A stretch of DNA of 64,000 nt, from the NCBI RefSeq assembly GCF_900115775.1, contig NZ_FOXS01000004.1, positions 124,001-188,000 of the forward strand, written 5' to 3'. The position numbers and the translations under genes were made by a program. This document shows positions 28,003 through 36,370 of the stretch, piece by piece. Numbering within the stretch: the first letter of the stretch is position 1; each line of letters begins with the position of its first letter. The notes beneath the pieces are model-generated. The model was not told where the DNA came from, did no database searches, and was given only the letters and a program-made list of their open reading frames with translations. This DNA is from Hymenobacter arizonensis (GTDB taxonomy: Bacteria > Bacteroidota > Bacteroidia > Cytophagales > Hymenobacteraceae).

Positions 28003-28515
28003 CTATGCGCCAGCGGCCCCTGTGCGATGCGCATCGGCGCGGCCGGCCCGCACCAGCGCCCAGCCGCTGAGCAGCAGCAGCACCCCAAACCCCAAAAAGC
28101 TCAGGTCCCAAGCCAGCTGGTTGGGCGAGTACTCCCGCACGTGGTGCAGCCCCAGAATTTGGTGGTCGATGATGCCCTCTATCACATTAAACAAGCCCCA
28201 GCCCAGCAGCAGCCCGCCCCACAGCGTGCGCCCCGAGCGCGGCACGTCGGGCCGGCCGGTGGCAGACCACAGCAGGCGCAGGCCCACGGCCGTCATTATC
28301 CAAACAGCTGCGTGAAACATGCCGTCCCAGTACATATTCACCTTGGCCCGCACCAGCGTATCGGGCGGGAGCTGGGCCGAGAGCATGTTGTGCCACTGCA
28401 AAATCTGGTGCAGCACAATGCCATCGACAAAGCCGCCAAGGCCGGCCCCGAGCAGGATGCCGGCGGCAATGAGTGGGCTGCGGCGCAGTGGTGCGCTAGG
28501 GGAGGGGTGTTGCAT
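28003..28515 (-). CDS. DUF2243 family membrane protein
   Basis: A 170-residue inner-membrane protein with four helices. The family signature GAGLGGFVDGIVLHQILQWHNM is in the first helix (GFVDGIVLHQILQWH), repeated in the third as FNVIEGIIDHQILGLHHV, an internal duplication with two conserved histidines each that could hold metal or haem. The function of DUF2243 is unknown. Its ATG lies 20 bases inside the end of the upstream gene, so the two are co-translated. Confidence 0.88.
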   Translation of the reverse strand: MQHPSPSAPLRRSPLIAAGILLGAGLGGFVDGIVLHQILQWHNMLSAQLPPDTLVRAKVNMYWDGMFHAAVWIMTAVGLRLLWSATGRPDVPRSGRTLWGGLLLGWGLFNVIEGIIDHQILGLHHVREYSPNQLAWDLSFLGFGVLLLLSGWALVRAGRADAHRTGAAGA

Positions 28516-28873
28516 AGGGGCGGGCAGAGCGAGTGGTGAGTTTATCCCAATAAAATAGGCCCAGTCCCAGGCCCAGCAGCACAGCCACGGGCAGCAGCAC
28601 CAGCAGCAGGTGAGGCGCGTAGTCGGCCCCGTATATGCCGGCTTCTACTTTGGGGCGGCACACGGGGCAGGCCTGGGCCGCCGTGGCAAAGAATTGCGAG
28701 GCCAGCAGCAGGACTGCGAATGTTGTGCTACGGCATCGGCCCTGTGGAGAGCGCTGCCGCGCCCAGGCGGCCAGCGCCAGCAACGCGGGCCACGCACCCC
28801 GGGCAATGAAAGCCTGGGCCCGGAGCAAGGCGAGGTCGGTGGTTTGGCCAGCAGACAAGGGCGGGAGGCGCAT
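28496..28873 (-). CDS. Small exported CPVC membrane protein paired with DUF2243
   Basis: A 125-residue protein from the ATG at 28873. The N-terminal half holds hydrophobic segments around ALLALAAWA and FAVLLLASQFFATAAQA, followed by the motif ACPVCRPKVEAGIYGADYAP and one strong membrane helix (HLLLVLLPVAVLLGLGLGLF). A CxxC right after an export signal suggests a metal, haem or thiol role outside the cytoplasm. No family name is known to me. The 20-base overlap with the DUF2243 gene argues that the two products work together. An ATG at 28915 would add 14 residues. Confidence 0.65.
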   Translation of the reverse strand: MRLPPLSAGQTTDLALLRAQAFIARGAWPALLALAAWARQRSPQGRCRSTTFAVLLLASQFFATAAQACPVCRPKVEAGIYGADYAPHLLLVLLPVAVLLGLGLGLFYWDKLTTRSARPYATPLP

Positions 28874-28977
28874 GGCAAGGACAGCAAAATGTGTCCGATG
28901 ACGTACGCCACCCACCCGAGGGAGTTATGGTTGAGCTTTAATCGTTCGCTCGCGGTTGAGCTGTAACGGGCTGGTTG

Positions 28978-29466
28978 TTAGCTGCTCTTGCCTACGTGTG
29001 AGTACAGCAGCGAAGCGGCGGCTTGCATCAGTGGCTGGTCGGTGGTGCGTTCCTGGCAGCGCTGCATGTCGTAGTGGCACAGCGAGCCAAAGGGCTGGCC
29101 TTCGCTGTCGCGAATGAGCACACCGCAGTAGGACACCACGGGTGTATCGATGATGCCTTGCACCCGCAGGTCGGTTGCGGCATCGGTGATTTCCCAAGGC
29201 GCCTGGTCCCGGCCTACCAACGAGCAATACGTGGCCTCAATGGGGGCATCTTCGCCCTTCTTCAAGCTCAGCTCGTAGCGGTCGAATAGAACTTCGCTGC
29301 GCAGCTTGTCGTGGTCGAACCGAAAAATGCCGGTGTAGCGGTGGGGAGTGCGGCTGTTCAGGTATTGCAACGCTGCGTGCACCCCCTCTTTTTGGAGGAG
29401 GCCGGTAAATTCCTCGATTTCGTGCTGCAAAGGCGAGTCGTTGCGCCCATCAATCATATCACTCAT
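28978..29466 (-). CDS. GAF domain protein
   Basis: A 162-residue soluble protein made almost entirely of one GAF domain: LQKEGVHAALQYLNSRTPHRYTGIF at the start, a central TYCSLVGRDQAP with a cysteine, RVQGIIDTPVVSYCGVLIRDSEGQPFGSLC as the core, and a C-terminal helix. Such stand-alone domains bind small molecules or sense redox state. Cysteines at the TYC, SYC and LCHY positions might be functional. There is no output domain and no obvious partner. The gene is separate from the DUF2243 pair by about 100 bases. Confidence 0.82.
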   Translation of the reverse strand: MSDMIDGRNDSPLQHEIEEFTGLLQKEGVHAALQYLNSRTPHRYTGIFRFDHDKLRSEVLFDRYELSLKKGEDAPIEATYCSLVGRDQAPWEITDAATDLRVQGIIDTPVVSYCGVLIRDSEGQPFGSLCHYDMQRCQERTTDQPLMQAAASLLYSHVGKSS

Positions 29467-29861
29467 ACCTACAAAAATTGACGGCCGAATCAGAACCCTG
29501 GCGGTTCCAAAATTGGATTTATATTAAAAAAACAAGGACAAATATGCGAACAAGAAGGCGCATTGTAGCAATGCTACCGTCTGGTTTTTCTCATCTGGGG
29601 CATATAACGGCAAAAGCGAGGCAATGACTGCCCTGCCCAGCTGCTGCCTATAAGCCTGCAGGCCATAAGCTGCACCAGCAACGCCTGAGCAGCATACAAG
29701 GTCCTCAAAAAGAGAGCCCGGCAACCCGACGAGGAAGCTTAGCTGCCACCAAAACCGTAAGAAGTGCGTTAGCCAATGGGCAGGCCCCGCGTTTCGATTG
29801 CAGCAGCTGGCCCACTGCCACCACTTATAGGTATTTGCAACCCGGTCAACCAACGCATCTT
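29467..29861. other. 395-bp divergent intergenic region
   Basis: It lies between the minus-strand GAF gene and the plus-strand PhyH gene, so it should hold promoters for both. A minus-strand frame (29524-29853) has no start or domain worth calling. No exact TAnnTTTG box was found. Confidence 0.45.
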
Positions 29862-30707
29862 ATGGAAAAAGCAGCAGCAAATCCGCTCACCCAACCCGCC
29901 TACGAAACGGCTCCCATCATGGGCGGCCTCTATGGCGACGGTATTATTGGCCTGAAGGGCGCCTTTGGCCGCGAATGGGTGCAGCAGCTGGGCGAAGACA
30001 TTGCCAGGCTCTATGCCGATGCCTTGCAGCGCCCCGGCGGCGCCCTGGGCCGCGGCCCCAAGCGCCACTACGTCGAAATTCACCCCGAAAGCATCCGGGG
30101 TTTCGTCGACCTGGCCACCCATCCCTGGGTTGTGGCCGTGTGCGAAGCCGTGCTCGGCCCCGACTACAAAATCGTGGAAATCGGCTTCGACGTGCCCAAC
30201 CCCGGGGCCATGAACCAGCCCTGGCACCGCGACTTCCCCGCTCCCGACGATACCCTCGTAGGCCGGCGCCTCAACTCGCTGGCCTTCAACCTCACCACCG
30301 TGGACGTGACCGAGGACATGGGCCCTTTCGAGATTGCGCCCGGCACGCAGTGGGACTTGCCCACCAACTTCGAGCACGGCATGTTTCCGCCCAAAAGCAA
30401 CAGCCCCCGCTACGAGCAGCGCGCCCAGCGCAAGCTGCCCCAGATGGGCGACATCTCGGCCCGCTCGGCCCTCACCATCCACCGCGGCACGGCCAATCAA
30501 TCCGATAAATCGCGCCCCGCCCTGGTGCTGGGCGTCGATGCCCCCACCGCCAACAACGCCGAGCGCCACGACCTGCAAATCACCCGGGCCTACTACGCCA
30601 CCCTGCCCGAGAGCCTGCAGCAGCACCTCACCTGCCGGCTGGTCGATGAGCTGGAGCCCATAGTGCAGGGCCACACCATTGAGGGCCTGATGATGGGCGA
30701 GGCGTAG
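29862..30707 (+). CDS. Phytanoyl-CoA dioxygenase (PhyH) family oxygenase
   Basis: A 281-residue Fe(II)/2-oxoglutarate oxygenase. The metal triad is visible as His122 and Asp124 (WHRDFP) and His207 (LTIHRGTANQ), with Arg218 (SDKSRPALVLGVD) placed to bind 2-oxoglutarate. The segments VEIGFDVPNPGAMNQPW and GPFEIAPGTQWDLP are typical of PhyH small-molecule hydroxylases. The substrate is unknown. The ATG at 29862 was preferred to an upstream TTG at 29835. The next gene, an SDR, starts 84 bases downstream on the same strand, so the two may be co-transcribed and act on one substrate. Confidence 0.87.
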   Translation: MEKAAANPLTQPAYETAPIMGGLYGDGIIGLKGAFGREWVQQLGEDIARLYADALQRPGGALGRGPKRHYVEIHPESIRGFVDLATHPWVVAVCEAVLGPDYKIVEIGFDVPNPGAMNQPWHRDFPAPDDTLVGRRLNSLAFNLTTVDVTEDMGPFEIAPGTQWDLPTNFEHGMFPPKSNSPRYEQRAQRKLPQMGDISARSALTIHRGTANQSDKSRPALVLGVDAPTANNAERHDLQITRAYYATLPESLQQHLTCRLVDELEPIVQGHTIEGLMMGEA

Positions 30708-30790
30708 CCCCGCCCGGCGCTCCCTGCCACCCCGGGCCTATGCCGCGCCAGTCCACCCGAACCGCGTTTAAAATTGCTACCTTCCGCACC

Positions 30791-31654
30791 ATGGAAACTT
30801 CTTTGCCCAGCCTGGTCGTCACGGGTGTATCAACGGGCCTGGGCCTGGCCACGGCCCAGGCTTTTCTCGGCCGCGGCTACCGGGTGTTCGGCAGCGTGCG
30901 CACCCCCACCGATGCCACGCGCCTGCAAGCCGAGCTGGGCCCAAACTTCGTGCCCCTGGTGTTCGATGTGACCGACGCTGCGGCCATCGCCCAGGCCGCC
31001 TCCGTGGTCGAGCGCGCGCTGGGCGGCCAGCCCTTGGCCGGCCTCATCAACAACGCCGGTATTGCCCTGGGCGGCCCGCTGCTGTACCAGCCCATTGAGG
31101 TAGTGCGGCAGCACTTCGAAGTAAACGTGTTGGGCCTGGTGCAAGTCACGCAGGCTTTTTTGCCGCTGCTGGGGGCGCGGCCTGGTTTTCGGGGCACGCC
31201 TGGCCGCGTCATCAACATTGGCTCGGTGAGTGGGCAGGTAGCCTCGCCGTTTATGGGAGCTTACGTGGGCAGCAAGTTTGCGCTGGAAGGCCTTTCGGCC
31301 ACCTGGCGGCGCGAGCTGCAGCTCTTTGGCGTGAAGGTGGTGCTCATTGGGTTGGGTGTAACCAAAACACCCATCTGGGACAAGGGCATCGACCTGGAGC
31401 CCTACCGCGACACGCCCTACCACGGGCCTGCCCAGCGCTTTGTTGGCTTCGTGAACCAGACCCGCAATAAAGGCCTCACGCCCGAATACGTGGCCGGGCG
31501 CCTGGTTAAGATTATGGAAACGCCACGCCCGCGCCTGCGCTATTCCATTGCGCCCGATATGGTTCGCAGCTGGATAGTGCCCCGGCTCATCCCGGCCCGC
31601 CTCCTCGATTGGCTGCTGGGCCGGGGCATTGGGCTGTTGCCTCCCAAGCCCTAG
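30791..31654 (+). CDS. Short-chain dehydrogenase/reductase
   Basis: A 287-residue NAD(P)-dependent oxidoreductase. The cofactor motif TGVSTGLG (11-18), the NNAG motif (87-90) and the catalytic Ser145, Tyr158 and Lys162 (AYVGSK) are all present, so it should be active. The C-terminal extension with WIVPRLIPARLLDWLLGRG is hydrophobic, as in classical SDRs that act on lipid-like substrates and lie near membranes. The start ATG directly follows a TACCTTCC box-like sequence (30778-30785), a possible short-leader promoter. Its substrate is not deducible. Confidence 0.9.
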   Translation: METSLPSLVVTGVSTGLGLATAQAFLGRGYRVFGSVRTPTDATRLQAELGPNFVPLVFDVTDAAAIAQAASVVERALGGQPLAGLINNAGIALGGPLLYQPIEVVRQHFEVNVLGLVQVTQAFLPLLGARPGFRGTPGRVINIGSVSGQVASPFMGAYVGSKFALEGLSATWRRELQLFGVKVVLIGLGVTKTPIWDKGIDLEPYRDTPYHGPAQRFVGFVNQTRNKGLTPEYVAGRLVKIMETPRPRLRYSIAPDMVRSWIVPRLIPARLLDWLLGRGIGLLPPKP

Positions 31655-32139
31655 AGCCGTGGGGTAAAAAAAGCTATTGGCTGATTGCTGGTAGCGCTGT
31701 CAAAACACACCTTTTTCCCTGAAGATGTTGCGCCTCAAGCGAGGTGGGCCGGGGTGCGTGGCCAGTAGGGGCGGGGCGGGACTTATGCCTGCGCCTTATA
31801 CTGAGCCTGAAACTGCTCCGGTAGCTCCGGTGGGCGTCTGGGTGCAGAATAGAATTCTTGTTCCACCGCAGGCATTGCCCAACTGGCCGGAATCTGGCCG
31901 AGTGCAGCCAGGAGCCTAAACTTCGCCGATAGGTTTTGCTCTTGTTTCGAATAGCTTTTGCAGGTGGTGCGCCTACTGTCGGAACAGACCTGATAACTAG
32001 CGAGAAAAGTTGCTTAACTGGCTAATATATCAGGGGTTGGATAAAACTTATGGCCCGAAAAAAGCTCAAAAACGTCTACCCAGCCGTGGGCTTGCCGTAT
32101 AAAACCCACTTGGTTTTACCCTCTAATGTTATAAAAGCT
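31655..32139. other. 485-bp intergenic stretch
   Basis: A 64-codon frame at 31725-31919 has no recognisable protein and a codon pattern that is not convincing. The AT-richer part after 31920 probably holds the promoter of the DUF4142 gene, though no clear TAnnTTTG box was found. Confidence 0.45.
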
Positions 32140-32907
32140 ATGAAAGTATTTCCTTATCTTCTGATGGCCGGAGCCATGGCATTGGGCACGGCCTGCAGCA
32201 GCACTAACACTGGCAGCGGCACAGCTGGCACCACGAGCGGCAGCACCGATGCAGGCTTGTATTCTTCGGCGGGCAGCACAGCTGCCGGCACCAATACCGG
32301 TGGGGCCGACGCCGGTACGAGCACGGCAGGCTCCGCTGCGGGCAGCACCAGCGGCAGTGCAGGGGGCAGCACCAGCGGCTCTGGTAGCATGGGGGCGTCG
32401 GGCGCAACCAGCGGCACTGCTACCTCGGGCATTGAGGCCGCGGCCGACCCCACGGCCTTTATGGCCACCTTCGCCACCATGCAGGACCCCGTGTTTCTGA
32501 TGAATGCCGCCAGCAGCAACCTGCTGGAGATTAAGGCCGGCCAAATGGCTTCCCAAAAAGCCACCAACCCCGAAGTGCGCAAATACGCGCAGATGATGGT
32601 GAGCCACCACAACACGGCCACGCAAGAGCTCAAGGCCATTGCCATGCCGCTGGGCGTGACGCTGCCCCAAACCATGATGCCCGTGCACCAAGCCATGGCC
32701 GACCGCCTGATGAACAAGTCCGGTAAGGGCTTCGACGAAGCTTACATGGACATGATGGAGGCCGCTCACAAGATGGACATTGCCATGTTCGAGGTGAAGA
32801 GCAAAGCTGCCGAGCAGCCCTCGGTGCAGGCGTTTGCCACCAAAACCCTGCCCATGCTGCGCTCTCACCACACTATGGCCGACAACCTGGAGAAGAAGGT
32901 TGATTAA
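32140..32907 (+). CDS. DUF4142 domain lipoprotein
   Basis: A 255-residue lipoprotein: signal MKVFPYLLMAGAMALGTACS (Cys19), then a long low-complexity Gly/Ser/Thr/Ala linker (about 20-110) that spaces the domain from the membrane. The C-terminal DUF4142 four-helix bundle (about 115-255) has the family phrases FLMNAASSNLLEIKAGQMAS, EVRKYAQMMVSHHNTATQEL and LPMLRSHHTMADNLE. The histidine pairs are typical and suggest metal binding, as in the ferritin-like fold. Its role is unknown. The open frame reaches back to 32050, but the ATG at 32140 gives the lipoprotein signal. Confidence 0.87.
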   Translation: MKVFPYLLMAGAMALGTACSSTNTGSGTAGTTSGSTDAGLYSSAGSTAAGTNTGGADAGTSTAGSAAGSTSGSAGGSTSGSGSMGASGATSGTATSGIEAAADPTAFMATFATMQDPVFLMNAASSNLLEIKAGQMASQKATNPEVRKYAQMMVSHHNTATQELKAIAMPLGVTLPQTMMPVHQAMADRLMNKSGKGFDEAYMDMMEAAHKMDIAMFEVKSKAAEQPSVQAFATKTLPMLRSHHTMADNLEKKVD

Positions 32908-32959
32908 GCTGACCAACGCTGCTAGCCGCCAAGGTTAGCTTAGTGCTCGCCTCAACTTC

Positions 32960-32996
32960 GCCCCATTCTGTTGCCCAGGCAACGGAATGGGGCTTA
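32960..32996 (+). terminator. Terminator after the DUF4142 gene
   Basis: A 16-bp stem (32960-32975 with 32978-32993) with one G-U pair and a two-base nominal loop (so the innermost pairs must open), followed by TTATTATTT. Confidence 0.75.
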
Positions 32997-33244
32997 TTAT
33001 TTCTGGCAGAAAACGGCCACCATCTCGCTAAAAAGCTGCTTTAGCTTCGGCGTAACAACCCTAAGCTATAGATTTTCCGTACACATACTTTGTAATGCAA
33101 AGTTCTTTCACTTGATTTGTATTGGTCACAATCACCCTGCCATGAGCCATGTGGCTATGCGCGTGCCCAAACGCCGGTGCGCCACTCCGGTACCGCCTTA
33201 TCAAGAAGTCCTCATCTCACGTTTCACCTCAAAGCCCTGCTGTC

Positions 33245-33820
33245 ATGACACTCACTAGAAGCATTTCTTTCGTTGCGCTGGGTACGGCGCTTCTATTGCT
33301 CATCCCGCTCACAGCAAAGCTGTTCCTCGCTGAAATGGCCTGGAGCGTGGGCGACTTCGTGGCCGCAGGGATTATGTTATTCGGCTCGGGCCTCATGTTT
33401 GTCCTCATTGCGCGGATGAGCGACAACACCTGGTACCGGCTGGGCACCGCCGTGGGGGTGGGAGCGGGGCTGATGCTCGTATGGGCGAACCTGGCAGTGG
33501 GGCTTGTGGGGAGCGAACACAACCCCGCCAATCTGCTGTATGTCGTGGTGCTTGCGGTTGCCCTTATTGGGGCCTTTGTGGCGCGTTTCCATCCGCACGG
33601 GATGTCCAACGCCATGTTTGCGGCGTCGCTGACCTACGTGTTGGTTACTGCCATCGCGTTGTATATCTGGAAGCCCACGGGTGCGGCTGCCGAACCCAAT
33701 GTGGGCCTGGTAACAGTGCTGGCAGCGAATGGGCTTTTCGCCGCGGTATGGGCCTTTGCGGGGTTGCTGTTTCGCCGCGCCAGCACCAGCGGCTCAAAAG
33801 CAGGCCCTCGGCTGGCCTAA
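33245..33820 (+). CDS. Six-helix membrane protein, function unknown
   Basis: A 191-residue inner-membrane protein with about six hydrophobic helices (first at ISFVALGTALLLLIPLTAKLF, others at GIMLFGSGLMFVLIA, AVGVGAGLMLVWANLAVGL, LYVVVLAVALIGAFVA, MFAASLTYVLVTAIALYIW and GLVTVLAANGLFAAVWAFA). No charged pore or catalytic motif is obvious. The HPHGMSNAMFAA stretch in a loop is the most distinctive part. The ATG at 33245 gives a natural start; the frame extends upstream to 33149 without coding character. A single gene. Confidence 0.7.
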   Translation: MTLTRSISFVALGTALLLLIPLTAKLFLAEMAWSVGDFVAAGIMLFGSGLMFVLIARMSDNTWYRLGTAVGVGAGLMLVWANLAVGLVGSEHNPANLLYVVVLAVALIGAFVARFHPHGMSNAMFAASLTYVLVTAIALYIWKPTGAAAEPNVGLVTVLAANGLFAAVWAFAGLLFRRASTSGSKAGPRLA

Positions 33821-33967
33821 TTGCTTTTGCCAACAACACGATAGGAGGAAAGCTGTGCCTTCAATCCCTGTGAGCCAGTAGCAAAGGGCTGATTTGAGCC
33901 CTGGCCCCATGTTCGTGCAACTTCTGCTTGTGGGCGGTGTAAGTAAGCAACCACCTTTCCTCTCCCG

Positions 33968-34237
33968 ATGAGAAATGCTCTCGCTTACCTGCTTCCCCTA
34001 GCGCTACTGGTGTCAGTACAAGCTGCTCAGGCGCAAGCCACGCCGGCGCCCAAACCGAAAACCACGCCCACGGCCCCTGCCCGCCCGGCCAGTGGCACTA
34101 CCCGCCCCCGCCCAAGTTACGTGCCTCCCCGGGCCGTCATAAAGGATACTGCGGCGTTCAACCGCAGGTTCCGCCGTTCCGCCAGCCCGGCCGCCGACAA
34201 GGTGCCCTCGACGCCCCAGCCCCGAAAAATAAACTAA
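33968..34237 (+). CDS. Small exported proline-rich basic protein
   Basis: An 89-residue protein with a signal peptide (MRNALAYLLPLALLVSVQAA, cleavage after QAQA). The mature part is rich in Pro, Thr, Ala and Arg (KPKTTPTAPARP, RPRPSYVPPR) and ends in a basic KIN. It looks disordered, like a short envelope linker protein. No family is recognised. The signal peptide and codon pattern support a real gene. Confidence 0.55.
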   Translation: MRNALAYLLPLALLVSVQAAQAQATPAPKPKTTPTAPARPASGTTRPRPSYVPPRAVIKDTAAFNRRFRRSASPAADKVPSTPQPRKIN

Positions 34238-34410
34238 GCCTACGCAGCTGCGGCATCATTCTGTAGGGCATTGCGCCACTTCTGGTAGAACGCAACCACC
34301 TCCACGGCTGAGGCCAGCGGCAGTAGCTACAAGCTTGCATCTGTCTGGTAGAGCAATACTTATTCACGTAGTTCGTTCGCAACAGGCAGTCAACTTGTGC
34401 CACGTTGCGA

Positions 34411-35247
34411 ATGAAAAATTTCTACTTCCTTTTCCTTCTCGGAGGTGCCTTGGGTTTGTCTTTCTGCAGTGGCGACAATGCCGCGACCACGCAGCAGGAA
34501 AGCCCTAACGCTACGGCACCAGGTACCGAATCGAACCGGCAATTCACTGTCAATAGCGCAGCGCTGCAAAAGGATTTCACCACTTGGTGGAATTACACCT
34601 ATTACAACGTCAAGCTGTCGCAGGATTTTATGGGACTGGATACGGATTCTATGGTCATCAGAAAGGCCGACTTCTTATCTCGCCTGACCTCGGGCCGGGT
34701 GGTGCCTTTCAAAATCATGGTGCGGGACGATGTGACGTACTACCGCCTGTACCCCATCAATGAATCTCAGCCAAGTATAAGGGAGACAATCAAGCAGAAG
34801 GCGGCCAGCGAAATCGAGCATTACGAGAAGGAAGGCCAGTTGCTGCCGGCCTACCAGTTCACGGACATCACGGGCAAAACATACAGCCCGGCCAGCACCA
34901 AAGGGAAAGTGGTGGTGCTGAAATTCTGGTACATCGGCTGTGTGGCCTGCGTCCAGGAATTCCCCGAGGTGAATAGGGTGGTCGACCGTTACAAAGGCCG
35001 GGAGGATATTCTATTCGTCAGTTTAGCATTTGATGACAAAGAAGCCTTGGTCAATTTCCTCCAGGGCCATGAGCTCAAATACGCCACGGTGCCCAACATG
35101 CAGGACTTTCTGCAATTCAAGCTGGGCATCTCTTCCTACCCAACGCATATTCTGCTGGACAGGGCCGGGAAGATTGTGAAGGTGGTAGACCGCATCGACG
35201 AGCTGGCGCCGTTTCTGGAAAAGCAAGCCCTGGCAACCTCGCTGTAG
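34411..35247 (+). CDS. TlpA-like thioredoxin-fold lipoprotein
   Basis: A 278-residue lipoprotein (lipobox LGLSFC, Cys19). After an unassigned N-terminal domain (about 40-140) comes a TlpA/redoxin domain starting LLPAYQFTDITGKTYS, with the active-site pair Cys177 and Cys180 in FWYIGCVACVQEFP and the cis-proline in SSYPTHILLDRAGKIV. It should act in the periplasm as a thiol-disulfide oxidoreductase. CVAC replaces the usual CxPC or CPYC centre, which may shift its redox potential. The ATG at 34411 was chosen over a TTG six bases upstream. No partner gene such as a cytochrome biogenesis factor is adjacent. Confidence 0.85.
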   Translation: MKNFYFLFLLGGALGLSFCSGDNAATTQQESPNATAPGTESNRQFTVNSAALQKDFTTWWNYTYYNVKLSQDFMGLDTDSMVIRKADFLSRLTSGRVVPFKIMVRDDVTYYRLYPINESQPSIRETIKQKAASEIEHYEKEGQLLPAYQFTDITGKTYSPASTKGKVVVLKFWYIGCVACVQEFPEVNRVVDRYKGREDILFVSLAFDDKEALVNFLQGHELKYATVPNMQDFLQFKLGISSYPTHILLDRAGKIVKVVDRIDELAPFLEKQALATSL

Positions 35248-35478
35248 AGTTGCGCCCCGTAGCAACCCCGGCATCCAGAACCTGCAAACCCCGACGGCCG
35301 CCCTCAACGACTACCACGACGCCCGCGTCCGCGCATTAGCCCTTGAGTAGCTATTCTGTATGCCGCTCACTTGCTGCGTGTAAGGTGCGCGGGCGAAACA
35401 ATCCTGCCGCGGGAGCAGTCTTAGCACGGGCCGCTTCACAACCTAGCGGCTCACTAAGTACACACTTATCCTACTAGT

Positions 35479-36204
35479 ATGAACATTGGAATCATTGGGG
35501 CCGGCCACATCGGCAGCGCCCTCGCCGTGCGGCTCACCAGCCTCGGCCACTCAGTACAAATTGCCAACTCCCGCGGCCCCGAAACGCTGACGGACGTGGC
35601 CCAGAAAACCGGCGCTACCCCCGTCACGGCCAAGGAAGCGGCCCGCCACGGCGAAATCATCGTGGTAACCATCCCACTCAAAAACATCCCCGACCTGCCC
35701 AAGGACCTGTTTGAGGACGTGCCCGCCGATGTGCCCGTCATCGACACCAGCAACTACTACCCCTACCTGCGCGATGGCCAACTGCCCGAGCTGGAAAGCG
35801 GCGACCTCACCGAGAGCGAATGGGTGCAGCAGCACCTGGGCCGCCCGGTGGTGAAGGTGTTTAACAACATCTACGCCGACCACCTCCAGAACTCTGGTAA
35901 GCCCGCCGGCACGCCCGGCCGTGTCTCGCTGCCCGTGGCCGGCGACGATGCCGCCGCCAAGCAAAAGGTAATGGCCCTGGTTGATGAGCTGGGCTTCGAC
36001 GCCGTGGACAACGGCAGCCTGCACGAGTCGTGGCGGCAGCAGCCGGGCACTCCCTCCTACGGGGCCGATATGCCCGCCGCCGAGCTCCAGCAGCACCTGG
36101 CCAGCCTGGGCACCCAGCGCACGCCCGAGCAGCACGCCGAATACCTGGCCAACCAAGCCGCCGCAGAAAAGCAGATGGAGGCTCAAGGCATCAAGCTGAA
36201 GTAG
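35479..36204 (+). CDS. NADP(H)-binding F420-type reductase family protein
   Basis: A 241-residue soluble dehydrogenase-like protein. The Rossmann start MNIGIIGAGHIGSALAVRL and the phosphate-binding NSRGPETL point to NADP(H). The order continues with IIVVTIPLKNIPDLP, VIDTSNYYPYL and VVKVFNNIYADHL, as in F420-dependent NADP oxidoreductase and STEAP-like reductases. F420 itself is not expected in this group of bacteria, so the partner is probably another flavin or a metal. It ends in a charged helix. A terminator follows 60 bases later. Confidence 0.85.
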   Translation: MNIGIIGAGHIGSALAVRLTSLGHSVQIANSRGPETLTDVAQKTGATPVTAKEAARHGEIIVVTIPLKNIPDLPKDLFEDVPADVPVIDTSNYYPYLRDGQLPELESGDLTESEWVQQHLGRPVVKVFNNIYADHLQNSGKPAGTPGRVSLPVAGDDAAAKQKVMALVDELGFDAVDNGSLHESWRQQPGTPSYGADMPAAELQQHLASLGTQRTPEQHAEYLANQAAAEKQMEAQGIKLK

Positions 36205-36264
36205 CCGCTGCAGCCACCTGCTTCGGCCGCCCCACCGCTAGCCGGTGGCTTTAGGCCCTGAAAC

Positions 36265-36295
36265 AAAGAGCCCCGGCAACTGGCGGGGCTCTTTT
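36265..36295 (+). terminator. Terminator after the reductase gene
   Basis: An 11-bp stem (36265-36275 with 36284-36294), short loop and T run; convergent with the permease gene on the other strand. Confidence 0.85.
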
Positions 36296-36370
36296 GTTTT
36301 GGGCTTGTTCGATAAAGTGGCGTTGCGAGGTGCTCAGGCCGTTTCGAACGCAGCGCCACCTTCATAGGAC

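Noticed and set aside
29524..29853. Minus-strand 109-codon frame
   Set aside because: No usable ATG-led protein and no domain; lies in a divergent promoter region.
31725..31919. Plus-strand 64-codon frame
   Set aside because: Random-looking composition and no supporting signals.
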